A stretch of 64,000 bases of DNA from Streptomyces leeuwenhoekii (GTDB lineage: Bacteria > Actinomycetota > Actinomycetes > Streptomycetales > Streptomycetaceae): contig NZ_LN831790.1 of NCBI RefSeq assembly GCF_001013905.1, positions 2,432,001 through 2,496,000 on the forward strand, read 5' to 3'. Position 1 is the first letter of the stretch. Each line of letters starts with the position of its first letter. Shown one piece after another: positions 54,258 to 63,286 of this stretch. The notes beneath the pieces are model-generated. The model did not search any database and was not told the origin of the DNA. It was given only the letters and a program-made list of their open reading frames with translations. A program made the position numbers and the translations under genes.

Positions 54258-54944
54258 ATGCACACCGTGACGGCCGTGGCCCACCGCGGCGACCCCTACC
54301 GCGTCCGCGAGAACACGATCGACTCGCTGCGTTCCGCGCTCGACCGGGGCGCGGACGCGGTCGAGATCGACGTACGGCTCACCCGCGACGGCGTCCCCGT
54401 GCTGCTGCACGACGAGACGCTGCGGCGGCTGTGGGAGCGGGACCGTCCGCTGCGCGCGCTGACGGCGGCCGAGGTGTCCGGCCTGACGGACGGCCGGGTG
54501 CCGACGCTGGCCGAGGCACTGGCCGCGACGGAGGGGAGCCGGGTGATGCTGGATCTGCCCGGCGCCCCGGACCCCCGGGCGGTGCGCCGCGTGGTGGACG
54601 TGGTGCGGGAGTGCGGGGCGCGGGACCGCGTGTACTACTGCGCGGGCGCCCGCGCCATGCTCGCCGTCCGCGCCGCCGACCCGGCCGCCGAGATCGCGCT
54701 GACCTGGACGACGCTGGCGCCGCCGCGGCCGGCCCTCCTGGAGGCGGTCCGGCCGCGGTGGCTCAACTACCGCTTCTCCCTGGTGGACCGCGCTCTGGCC
54801 GAGCGCGTCCACCGCGGCGGCCACCTGCTCTCGGTGTGGACGCCCGACACCCGCCGGTCCATGCGCCGGCTCCTGGCCCTGGGCGTGGACTCGATCACCA
54901 CCAACCGCATCGGCACCCTGTGCGCGCTGCGGGACGGCGGCTGA
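54258..54944 (+). CDS. Glycerophosphodiester phosphodiesterase
   Basis: Hydrolyses glycerophosphodiesters to glycerol-3-phosphate and an alcohol. The roughly 228-residue protein has the GDPD core: AHRGDPYRVRENTIDSLRSAL (HRG and ENT), AVEIDVRLTRDGVPVLLHDETL (ExD...HD), and the late LSVWTPD. There is no signal peptide, so it acts in the cytoplasm. I prefer the ATG at 54258, which fits a leaderless transcript; an in-frame ATG at 54249 overlaps the putative -10 box. It lies 55 nt after the deaminase gene and converges with the TIR-NACHT gene. Confidence 0.9.
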   Translation: MHTVTAVAHRGDPYRVRENTIDSLRSALDRGADAVEIDVRLTRDGVPVLLHDETLRRLWERDRPLRALTAAEVSGLTDGRVPTLAEALAATEGSRVMLDLPGAPDPRAVRRVVDVVRECGARDRVYYCAGARAMLAVRAADPAAEIALTWTTLAPPRPALLEAVRPRWLNYRFSLVDRALAERVHRGGHLLSVWTPDTRRSMRRLLALGVDSITTNRIGTLCALRDGG

Positions 54945-54999
54945 GCGCCACGCCGGCGGGCCTCTCCCCCTCCGCTCTCACGCCCTTTCCACTCCGGTC

Positions 55000-57900
55000 T
55001 CACACTGGCTGCCCGCCCCGCGGCGCCTCCAGCGGGTCCTCCAGCGGCACGTTGCGCAGGCCGGGCAGATGGCCGTCGAGTTCGCCCGGTTCGAAGCGGC
55101 ACATGCCGATGGCGTGCCAGAACTCGCCCGTGATGTCGCCCTCGTACTTGTAGCCGCCGGACGGCGCCAGCGCGGCCCAGCCCTCCGGCATGCCGACCAG
55201 GGTGGCGCGCAGCCCGGGCGGGGCGTCGGCGGGGACGTCCCACAGCCGGACCGTGCCGTCCTCGCCGCCGCTGGCCAGCAGCGAGCCGTCGGGGCTGAAG
55301 GCGACCGCCAGCACCCGGCCGGTGTGACCGGTCAGGGCGGCCCTCTCCCGGCCGGTGTGGGCGTCCCACAGCCGGACCGTGCGGTCGTCTCCGGCCGTGG
55401 CGAGCAGGGGCAGGCGCGGATGCGCCGCGGCCGTCCACAGCCGGCCGGTGTGACCGGTCAGCCGGTGCGCGACCGCCCCGTCCCGCCAGATCACGGCCTC
55501 CCCGTCCCAGGAGGCGCTGGCGAGCCAGGAGCCGTCCGGCGCGAACGCCACGGCGTACACCCGGTCGGTGTGGCCGTCGAGGACCTCGGTGAGCCGGCCG
55601 TCGGCCATGTCCCAGATCCGTACCCGGCGGTCGTCGCAGCCGGTCGCCAGGACCGCGCCGTCGGACCGGAAGGCGATCGAGCGGACCCGGCCGTAGTGCT
55701 CGGTGAGGGTGGACAGGTGCGCGCCGGTGGCCCGGTACCACAGTTGTACGGTGTCGTCGTCGTTGGCGGTGGCCAGCACCTCGCCGTCGGCGCTGAACGC
55801 CTCGGCCCAGACGTGCTCGGTCTCGACGTCCATCTCCCGCTGGTACTCGCCGGTGGCGGCGTTCCACAGGTACATGTTGCCGTCGCTGCTCGCGGTGGCC
55901 AGCAGGGGCCCGCCGGGGCTGAACACCGCCGAGACCAGGCGGTCGCTCTGCCCGGTCAGCTCGCGCAGCCGCCGCCCGGAGGACGAGTGCCACAGGCGGA
56001 CCACGCCGTCGTTGCCCCCGGCCGCCAGCATCGAGCCGTCGGCGCTGAAGGACAGGCTGCCGATCCGGCGCCCGTGGCCGCGCAGGATGCGCCGGCCCTG
56101 GCCCCCGGCCGGGTCCCACAGCCGTACCACCCCGTCGTTGCCGCCCGTCACCAGCAGAGGGCCGGTCTCGGGGGCGGGGGTGTCGCCGTGGGGGCGGAAC
56201 TTGCACACCCAGACCGAACCGCGGTGTTCCGAGGGCTGCCGGCTCAGCGGCACGGCGGCCGGCCGTCCGCCGGGGCCGGCGGCGGCCTCGGGGCCGAACC
56301 GCCACAGGCGGACCACCCCGGCGCTGTCCCCGGCGGCCAGCAGTGTCCCGTCCGGGTCGAAGAGCACCTGATAGACGGCGCCGCGGCAGCCGCCCAGCAG
56401 CCCGGCCGAGCCGCCTTCGGCCAGGTCCCACAGCCGCACCTCCCCCTCGGTGTCGCCGCTCACCAGGAACCGGCCGCCGGGGTGGAAGTCCAGGGTGTAG
56501 ACGCGGCCCGCGTGCCCGGTGAACTCGCGCCGGACCCGGCGCGCGGCGAGGTCCCACACCCGGACGGTGCCGGCCCGCCCGTCGCCCATGTCGCCGGTGG
56601 CCAGCAGCGAGCCGTCCGGGCTGAACCGGGCCCGGAAGACCGCGCCCCGGTGGCCCGGCAGGTCACCGGCCGGCCGCCCGCCGCCGGCCAGGTCCCACAG
56701 GCGTACGGCGGCGGAGGCGTCGCCGGTGACGAGGGTGGCGTCGTCCGGTGCGAAGGCGACCGTGTAGACGGGCGCCGCGTGCCCGGGCAGCCGGTGCACG
56801 GGCGTGCCCGAGGCCGTGTCCCACACGGTGACCACGCCGTCGGCGTCGCCGGTGGCCAGCAGGGAGCCGTCCGCGTTCAGGACGACCGGCCAGACACCGC
56901 CCGGGTGGATCTCCAGCCGGTGCAGGCAGCGGCCGGAGACCGGGTCCCACAGCCGTACGGTGCCGTCGGCGCTGCCGGTGGCCAGCACCCGCTCGCGGAA
57001 CTTGACCCCGTAGACCCGGCCGGTGTGGCCCTGGAGGGTGCGCAGGGCGGTGCCGGTGACGGCGTCGCAGACCAGGACGCCGCCGTCCTCGCTGCCCACG
57101 GCGAGCAGTTCGCCGTCCGGGCTGTAGGAGATGGGCTCGGGCAGCCGGCTGGTGCGCATGTCGAAGCCGTAGGGCACACCGACCGCGGAGGGGCGGAACC
57201 CCGCTTCGACGGTCATGCCGGGGGCGATCGCGGCCGTGGCCAGCTCGGGCGTGGCCGGCAGCCCGGGCCCGGTGGTGGCGGAGATCAGCGCCGCCCGCCG
57301 CCAGCGGCCGCCCTCCACCCGGGCACCGGTCAGGTCGGTGCGGATCAGCCGGGCCCGCCGCAGGTCGGCGCCGCGCAGATCGGCGCCGGACAGGTCGGCG
57401 CCGTCGAGCCGGGCACCGGTCAGCCGTGCCTGGCGCAGCACGGCACCGGAGAGGTTGGCGCCGACCAGTCGGGCGTCGGTGAGGTCGGCGCGGGTCAGGT
57501 CGACGCCGGAGAAGTCGCGGTAGGACAGGTCCTCCCCGGCGAGGGAGGCGCCGCGCAGGTCGGTGTGGGCGGGCACCCGCAGCCGGGCGAGGATCTTCAC
57601 GGCGTTGGCGCGGGCGACCTCCTCGCCCCGGGCGGCGGGGTCCCGCTCGTCGCCGTCGGTGCCGCTCAGCGTCCGCTCGGCCCACTCCTGGCAGGCTCGG
57701 TGGTCGGCGAGGTCGCACAGGAACTCCACGGCGAGCCGGCTGAGCTGCCGCCGGGCCAGCAGCGCGGTGTCGCCGGCGGTCAGCCGCAGGGCGCACTCGC
57801 GGGCGATCAGCCACTCCACCACCGAGCCGTGGATGAACCGGAACACGCCGTCGTCGCTGCGCACCAGCAGGCTGCCGGAGCCGATGGCGTGCGCGGTCTG

Positions 57901-60900
57901 CGGCACCGACAGCCGGGTGTCGGCGAGCCCGGCCAGCGTCTCGGCGACGTCGGTCAGTTCGTCGAGGCGCAGCGCCTCCTGGCCGCTCTCCCACAGCCGC
58001 AGGGCGAGTACGGTGACCGCGTTCCAGAGCTGTTCCAGGCTGAGTCCGGGCGCCTGGCCGGGGCCTCCGGTGCCGCGGTGTTCCTCGAAGCGCAGCCAGG
58101 CGGTGAGCACCTCCTGGTAGAGCCCGGCGGGGCTGAGCGCGCGGCCGGCTCCGGCGACGGCGCGGAGCTGGTCGTCGTCGAGGTCCGCGACGAAGCCGAG
58201 CAGCCGGGGGTTGCGGCACAGGGCGAGCAGGTCGGGGATGGCGTCCAGCAGCCGCAGCCGGCGGTCGGCGGCGCGTTCGTCGCCGTCGTAGCGGTTCACC
58301 AGGTAGGCGCGTATCTGCCGCGGGGTGAACTCCTGGACGGCCAGCACCCGGCGCTGCGGGAGCAGGCCGACGCGTTCGCCGAGCGCGGTCAGCACCTGGT
58401 CCTGGGAGCGGAAGTGCTGGGTGCGGCTGCTGACCACGATCTTGGCGTTGTCCACGACGGAGTCCAGCAGCACCTGGAGGCGTTCGGCGGCGCGGTCGTA
58501 GCTGACCTGGGTGACCAGTTCGTCGAAGCCGTCGAAGAGCAGCACGATCCGGCCCTGCTGGAACATGTAGCGGAAGGCGCGCAGGTCGATGTTGTCGACG
58601 CCGTGGGCGGCGAGGTGGGCCGCGACCAGACCTTCGAAGGAGTAGGCGCGGTCCAGTGCGTGCAGCTCCACCAGCAGCGGGATGACGTGGGGCAGTTCGG
58701 CCGGGATGCGGCGGGCCAGCTCCCGCAGCGCGAAGGTCTTGCCGTGCCCGAAGTCGCCGAGCAGCAGCAGGAAGCGGCCCTGGTCGGAGTCGAGCAGCCG
58801 GAGCATGTCGTCGACCAGCCCATCGCGGTCCTCGGCGCCGAGGCGTTCCACCTCGCGGTAGCGCTGGGGGAGGTACATGCCCGGTGGGTAGCGGGGGTCG
58901 GTGCGCAGCCGCTCGTTCTGGGCGGCGACGTAGCCGCGCAGGTCGAGCAGGCCCTGGAACTCGGTGAAGCTGCGCACCCGCACGCCCCTGCGGCGGGCCG
59001 CCTCGCGCAGTTCCCGGGCGGGCGGCGGGCCGTCGTGGACGAGTTCGGCGTCGGTCTCGGAGTCCGCGGCGTGGACGAGTGCCGTGAAGCGCTCGACGTC
59101 GTCTGCCGTGGGGGTGCCGGTGTGCACGGCGACCCGCTGCTGCCGGACGAAGCCCGACTCGGTCCAGGTGACCAGCAGTTGGGGCACCGGTCCGGCCACC
59201 GGGCGGATCTGGGCGCCGTCGTGGCGGGTGCGGCAGACCTCGGCGACCCGGGCGAGCAGCGCCTCGGCCGGGGACTGCACCGCGCGCGGCTCGGGCTCGG
59301 GTTCGGGGGCGGCCGGTCCGCCGGGCCCGGCGGGTGAGGGGGCGGTGCCCTGCGGGTCGGCGGTGTCCGCCCGGCCGTTCGGAGCGGGGCCGAAGGCGCG
59401 GTGGGCCCGTCGCCACTCGGCCTGGTGGCGGCGTGGCTCGCCGGGGGTGTGCCAGCGCGCCAGGCCGTCGCGGCCGATGCGCAGCAGCTCGTGCCGTCCG
59501 GGCCCGGCCGCGCCGAGCACGGGCACCTCGCCGGAGGCGGTGGTCAGGACGGAGTCCGCGCCGGGCTCGGCGGGGCCGTGCAGCAGCAGGTGCAGCCGGG
59601 GCGCGGTCAGCCGGGCCAGCACATCGGTGTCGCGCAGCGGCCCGGCGCCGTCCTGGGCGGCCGTGCCCCGCGCGCCGGCGGCCCGGCGGGCGCCGGGGTG
59701 CCGGGGGTCGCCGGGCGGGTGGCGCAGGACGCCGAGGCGCAGCCAGCCCTCGTTCTCGTACGGGCGCAGCGCCTGCGCGAACCAGGCGGCCTGCTCGGGG
59801 CCGACCATGCCGTACTGGTCGTCGAGACGGTGGCTGTAGGCCATCGAGGAGTTCAGTCCCGCGACGACCGTGTGCAGTTCGGGCACGGGGAACAGGGTCC
59901 AGGGCTGGTCGCTGTCGAAGACCGCGTCGAGGCCCTGGTAGAGCTCCCGGAACAGCCGGGCGTAATGCCGCCACTTGGGCCAGTAGGGCGGCCGGGGCGG
60001 CATCTCGTCGGCCTCGCAGGTGCTGAAGTAGGCGCGGCAGGCTGCCTGGTTGACGTCCCGGCCGCCGGGGACGACGGCCACCCGGTGCGGCTCCAGGCCG
60101 AGCAGCGCGCGCAGCCCGGTGAGGAAGGCCAGGGCCTGTTCGAACTCGCGGGGGCTGCCGGAGGCGGTCAGGTCGCCGGTGACCACCAGCAGGTCGGGGG
60201 CGGGCGCCCCGGTGTCGGTGAGTTCGACCAGATCGCCCCAGATCGCCGCCTGTAAGTCGGCCGGGTCCTGTCCGCGGCCGAAGGCGGGCCCGGCCAGGTG
60301 GAGCACGGTGACGGCCTCGCGGGCTCCGGCGCCCTGGGCGACCCTGGGGTAGGCCGGTGGCGCGGCGGGCCTGCGCCGGCCCGCCCAGCCGGGGCGGCCC
60401 AGCGGCCGTCCGGGCGACGGCGCGACGGGGACCGACGGGCCGTCCGGGGCCGGGTGGCCGGGGCCGCCCGGGTAGTCGGGCCGCAGGCTGGGCCGGGCGC
60501 GGCCGTCCAGGGCCTGGCGGACCCGGGCGAGCAGCAGGTCGCGGGCGGCCGAGGGGTCGGTGACCGGGACCAGGTCGACGTAGGTGATGGTGGCCAGCAG
60601 GCCCTCCACCGGGATGTCCTCGACGCGTACGGTGAGCAGCCGCCGCTCCGGGGCGTCGGGGTCGGCGCGCAGGGCGGCCTGCCACTCCATGCGGCCGTAC
60701 CGGGAGCGTTCGTAGTTGCGGGACAGGACGGCGATGACGGCGGCGGACTCGCTGACGCCGCGGTCCATGAAGTCCACGAAGTTGGTGCCGGGGACGAAGT
60801 CCCAGGCTTGGAGGACCGTGCGGTAGCCGGCCTCCTCCAGGGTCCAGGCGATCCACGACGCCCAGCGTTCGTCGGCCGGCGAGTAGCTGATGAAGAAGTC

Positions 60901-60942
60901 CCATGGCCCGGTGTCCCCCGGGGCGTTTCGACGAGCCACCAT
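55000..60942 (-). CDS. TIR - degenerate phosphoesterase - NACHT - pentapeptide - WD40 multidomain protein
   Basis: A 1980-residue single-gene receptor-like protein. Residues about 12-150 form a TIR domain (DFFISYSPADERW; SRNYERSRYGRMEWQ with a candidate NADase Glu near 86). Residues about 212-490 resemble a calcineurin-type phosphoesterase whose metal motifs are altered (LHLAGPAFG, GDLT, GGRD). A linker domain leads to a NACHT-type NTPase with Walker A GDFGHGKTF near 730 and Walker B IVLLFDGFDEL near 800. Pentapeptide repeats (DLSGADLRGADL style) span about 1127-1214. Fifteen WD40 repeats span about 1264-1920, ending in the GYKYEGDITGEFWHAIG motif. The architecture matches bacterial NLR-like/STAND defence proteins. 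The ATG at 60942 begins the TIR region; a GTG follows directly. Confidence 0.9.
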   Translation of the reverse strand: MVARRNAPGDTGPWDFFISYSPADERWASWIAWTLEEAGYRTVLQAWDFVPGTNFVDFMDRGVSESAAVIAVLSRNYERSRYGRMEWQAALRADPDAPERRLLTVRVEDIPVEGLLATITYVDLVPVTDPSAARDLLLARVRQALDGRARPSLRPDYPGGPGHPAPDGPSVPVAPSPGRPLGRPGWAGRRRPAAPPAYPRVAQGAGAREAVTVLHLAGPAFGRGQDPADLQAAIWGDLVELTDTGAPAPDLLVVTGDLTASGSPREFEQALAFLTGLRALLGLEPHRVAVVPGGRDVNQAACRAYFSTCEADEMPPRPPYWPKWRHYARLFRELYQGLDAVFDSDQPWTLFPVPELHTVVAGLNSSMAYSHRLDDQYGMVGPEQAAWFAQALRPYENEGWLRLGVLRHPPGDPRHPGARRAAGARGTAAQDGAGPLRDTDVLARLTAPRLHLLLHGPAEPGADSVLTTASGEVPVLGAAGPGRHELLRIGRDGLARWHTPGEPRRHQAEWRRAHRAFGPAPNGRADTADPQGTAPSPAGPGGPAAPEPEPEPRAVQSPAEALLARVAEVCRTRHDGAQIRPVAGPVPQLLVTWTESGFVRQQRVAVHTGTPTADDVERFTALVHAADSETDAELVHDGPPPARELREAARRRGVRVRSFTEFQGLLDLRGYVAAQNERLRTDPRYPPGMYLPQRYREVERLGAEDRDGLVDDMLRLLDSDQGRFLLLLGDFGHGKTFALRELARRIPAELPHVIPLLVELHALDRAYSFEGLVAAHLAAHGVDNIDLRAFRYMFQQGRIVLLFDGFDELVTQVSYDRAAERLQVLLDSVVDNAKIVVSSRTQHFRSQDQVLTALGERVGLLPQRRVLAVQEFTPRQIRAYLVNRYDGDERAADRRLRLLDAIPDLLALCRNPRLLGFVADLDDDQLRAVAGAGRALSPAGLYQEVLTAWLRFEEHRGTGGPGQAPGLSLEQLWNAVTVLALRLWESGQEALRLDELTDVAETLAGLADTRLSVPQTAHAIGSGSLLVRSDDGVFRFIHGSVVEWLIARECALRLTAGDTALLARRQLSRLAVEFLCDLADHRACQEWAERTLSGTDGDERDPAARGEEVARANAVKILARLRVPAHTDLRGASLAGEDLSYRDFSGVDLTRADLTDARLVGANLSGAVLRQARLTGARLDGADLSGADLRGADLRRARLIRTDLTGARVEGGRWRRAALISATTGPGLPATPELATAAIAPGMTVEAGFRPSAVGVPYGFDMRTSRLPEPISYSPDGELLAVGSEDGGVLVCDAVTGTALRTLQGHTGRVYGVKFRERVLATGSADGTVRLWDPVSGRCLHRLEIHPGGVWPVVLNADGSLLATGDADGVVTVWDTASGTPVHRLPGHAAPVYTVAFAPDDATLVTGDASAAVRLWDLAGGGRPAGDLPGHRGAVFRARFSPDGSLLATGDMGDGRAGTVRVWDLAARRVRREFTGHAGRVYTLDFHPGGRFLVSGDTEGEVRLWDLAEGGSAGLLGGCRGAVYQVLFDPDGTLLAAGDSAGVVRLWRFGPEAAAGPGGRPAAVPLSRQPSEHRGSVWVCKFRPHGDTPAPETGPLLVTGGNDGVVRLWDPAGGQGRRILRGHGRRIGSLSFSADGSMLAAGGNDGVVRLWHSSSGRRLRELTGQSDRLVSAVFSPGGPLLATASSDGNMYLWNAATGEYQREMDVETEHVWAEAFSADGEVLATANDDDTVQLWYRATGAHLSTLTEHYGRVRSIAFRSDGAVLATGCDDRRVRIWDMADGRLTEVLDGHTDRVYAVAFAPDGSWLASASWDGEAVIWRDGAVAHRLTGHTGRLWTAAAHPRLPLLATAGDDRTVRLWDAHTGRERAALTGHTGRVLAVAFSPDGSLLASGGEDGTVRLWDVPADAPPGLRATLVGMPEGWAALAPSGGYKYEGDITGEFWHAIGMCRFEPGELDGHLPGLRNVPLEDPLEAPRGGQPV

Positions 60943-61076
60943 GGGTCCATCATGCCTCTGCGGCCCCTTGCTTCCGACGGTTTTACCGGCATCGTTCCCG
61001 GTTGAGCGGGCTTGTCCTCGCACCGGTCGGGCGCGGACCGGCCCCAGCCGTGCACGGATGTGCGACCCTTCCATCC

Positions 61077-62369
61077 GTGCGTGTTCTTCTGCGTCTGCAT
61101 GTGCTGGACCGGCTGGCGATCGGGCTGCTGGTGACGGGACTGGTGTGCCTGGCCTCGGGGTTGCTGCCGACCGGGCCGGCGGGCGACGCGATGGAGCGGA
61201 TCGCCCCGCTGCTGGCGTTCCTCGGCACGGTGATCGTGCTGGCCGAACTGACCAGCAAGGCCGAGGTGTTCGACGTGGTGGCGGCGCGGGTGGCGCGCGC
61301 CGGGCGGGGCAGTTACGCGGCCCTGTTCCTGCTCTGCGTGGCCTTCGCCTCGGTCACCACCATCGCCCTGAACCTGGACACCACCGCCGTGCTGCTGACC
61401 CCGGTGATGCTGGCGCTCGCCTCCCGGGTGGGGATCGCGGCGGTGCCGCTGGCGATGACCACGGTGTGGCTGGCCAACACGGCGAGTCTGCTGCTGCCGG
61501 TGTCCAACCTGACCAATCTGCTGGCGGCGGACCGGGTCGCGCTGTCCCCGGCGGGCCTGGCGGCCCGGATGTGGGCACCGCAGCTGGCGGCCATCGCGGT
61601 GACGATGGTGTGCCTGTGGTCGTTCTTCTGGCGGCGCGGCAGACGCGGGGAGGGCGCCGGGGACCTGGAGACCCCCGCCGCCGGGGGGCCGGGCGCGGCC
61701 CGCCCCGAGGACGTACGGGAGGACGTCCGGGACGACGAGCGGGCGCGAGGCCGTGGCCGTTACCGGACGCCGCCGGTGCACCGGCCCGCCGATCCGGTGC
61801 TGTTCCGGGCCTGCGCGCTGGCCTGCGCCGGGTTCCTGGTCGCGATCCTGGTCGCCGACGTCGAGCTGTGGGTGGCCTCCGCGGCGGCGGCGGCCGTCGC
61901 CGTCGCGGCCTTCGCGGTGCGCCGCCGGTCGGAGCTGCGGCTGTCGCTGGTGCCCTGGCGGCTGCTGGTGATGGTGCCCGGGATGTTCCTGGTGGTGGAG
62001 ACGGTCAACGCCAACGGGCTGCACGAGCTGCTGGCCACCGCGGTCGGCGACGACGGCGGCCCGGCGGGCCTGCTCCGGGCGGCCGCGGTGGGCGCGGGGC
62101 TGTCGAACGTCCTGAACAATCTCCCGGTCTACCTGGCCGGGGAGGCGGCCGTGCCGCTCGGCAACCACGACCAGTTGCTGGCGCTGCTCATCGGCACCAA
62201 CGTGGGCCCGGTGGTGACGCCGTGGGCCTCGCTGGCGACGCTGCTGTGGTACGAGCGGTGCCACGCGTACGGGGTGCGGGTGCCGGTGACCCGGCTGCTG
62301 GGGACCGGCGCGGTGCTGGCCGTGGCCGCGGTGGCGGCGTCGGTGGCGGCCCTGGCGCTGACCGGGTAG
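61077..62369 (+). CDS. ArsB/SLC13-type ion transporter
   Basis: A 430-residue membrane protein with about ten hydrophobic segments in two halves (LAIGLLVTGLVCLASGLLP; ALFLLCVAFASVTTIALNLDTTAVLLTPVMLALA; later ALACAGFLVAILVADVELWVASAAAAAVAVAAF). The halves are separated by a hydrophilic central loop (RRGRRGEGAGDLE..., about residues 183-240). Motifs NLDTTAVLLTPV and the repeated GLSNVLNNLPVYLAG / GTNVGPVVTPWASLATLLWY are typical of the ArsB/NhaD ion transporter superfamily. The transported ion (arsenite, other anion or Na+) is not readable, and no ars genes are nearby. The start is the GTG at 61077; no clear ribosome site precedes it. Confidence 0.85.
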   Translation: MRVLLRLHVLDRLAIGLLVTGLVCLASGLLPTGPAGDAMERIAPLLAFLGTVIVLAELTSKAEVFDVVAARVARAGRGSYAALFLLCVAFASVTTIALNLDTTAVLLTPVMLALASRVGIAAVPLAMTTVWLANTASLLLPVSNLTNLLAADRVALSPAGLAARMWAPQLAAIAVTMVCLWSFFWRRGRRGEGAGDLETPAAGGPGAARPEDVREDVRDDERARGRGRYRTPPVHRPADPVLFRACALACAGFLVAILVADVELWVASAAAAAVAVAAFAVRRRSELRLSLVPWRLLVMVPGMFLVVETVNANGLHELLATAVGDDGGPAGLLRAAAVGAGLSNVLNNLPVYLAGEAAVPLGNHDQLLALLIGTNVGPVVTPWASLATLLWYERCHAYGVRVPVTRLLGTGAVLAVAAVAASVAALALTG

Positions 62370-62380
62370 CGGGCGCCCCG

Positions 62381-63286
62381 TCACGACGAGGGGCCGCGCC
62401 CGGGGCGGGCGGGAGGGAGGCCGGGAGGGTCCGCGGGGAGGCACATGGCCACCAGCTCCAGCAGGTGCGGCAGCACCTCGGGCCGTCCCGCGACGAAGGA
62501 GCGCTCGGTGTCCGGCCCGCCGAAGCCACAGCGGAACTCCCGGCCGTCGAGGTGCCGGACGGCGACTCCGGCCTCGCGGGCCAGCAGCGCCCCGGCCGGC
62601 AGGTCGATCGCCTCCGCCCGGTAACCCACGAACCCGTCGATGTCCCCCCGGGCCAGCATGGCCCAGGCCACCAGCGGCGCCCACAACTGGAGCAGCCGCC
62701 TGGACCGGGCCTCCAGGGTGTGCCGCAGTGTGCGCGCCGCCGGGTCGTCGCGGGGCACCGCGTGCCCCTGGGTCCAGGCCAGCAGCGGCCCGGCGGGCGG
62801 CAGCGGACGGCCGCCCCGGCCCCCGGCGAGCTCGCCGTGCGGGCCGTGCGCGCCGCCGCCGCGCAGCGCCGACCAGGTCCGCCCGGCCACGGGATCGTGG
62901 ACCACGCCGACCACCGGCGCCTCGTCGACGCACAGGGCGATGCCCACGACGTAGACGGGCAGGCCGATCACGACGTTGTTGCTGCCGTCGAGCGGGTCCA
63001 CCAGCCAGGTGCGCCCGCTGCCGTCACCGCGGTGTTCCCCGCTCTCCTCGGCGAGGATCCGGTCGTCGGGGAAGCGGTCCCGGATGCGGCCCACCACGAG
63101 GCGTTCCGCCATCAGGTCCAGGTCGGTGACGACGTCGCCGAGTCCGCCCTTGGGCCGGGCGGCGAAGCCGTCGGGGATCCGGGAGCGCAGCAGCTCCCCG
63201 GCCTCCTCGGCGGCGGCGACCGCGGTGCGGTGCTCGGGGGCGTAGCCGGCCGAAGGGTCAGCCGGGCGGTTCGGGTCCGGGCTCAT
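62381..63286 (-). CDS. Inositol-monophosphatase-family phosphatase
   Basis: A 301-residue Mg-dependent phosphatase. Metal-binding motifs are in order: DVVTDLDLMAE near residue 50, ILAEESGEH, WLVDPLDGSNN (the DPLDGS signature), and the C-terminal GFVGYRAEAIDLPAGALLAREAG, in which the usual Trp-Asp is represented by AIDLPAG. Substrates of the family include inositol phosphates, fructose-1,6-bisphosphate, PAP and histidinol phosphate; the sequence does not decide. The ATG at 63286 follows AGGAGG. It overlaps the upstream cupin-like gene by 29 nt, so the two are co-transcribed. Confidence 0.9.
   Translation of the reverse strand: MSPDPNRPADPSAGYAPEHRTAVAAAEEAGELLRSRIPDGFAARPKGGLGDVVTDLDLMAERLVVGRIRDRFPDDRILAEESGEHRGDGSGRTWLVDPLDGSNNVVIGLPVYVVGIALCVDEAPVVGVVHDPVAGRTWSALRGGGAHGPHGELAGGRGGRPLPPAGPLLAWTQGHAVPRDDPAARTLRHTLEARSRRLLQLWAPLVAWAMLARGDIDGFVGYRAEAIDLPAGALLAREAGVAVRHLDGREFRCGFGGPDTERSFVAGRPEVLPHLLELVAMCLPADPPGLPPARPGRGPSS

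Noticed and set aside
55069..59337. 1400-codon plus-strand frame opposite the WD40 region
   Set aside because: Periodic Gln/Pro/Val/Ala pattern is the reverse reading of WD40 repeats.
61077..62369. Arsenic resistance operon
   Set aside because: The transporter resembles ArsB-superfamily proteins, but no arsR, arsC or arsH genes are adjacent.
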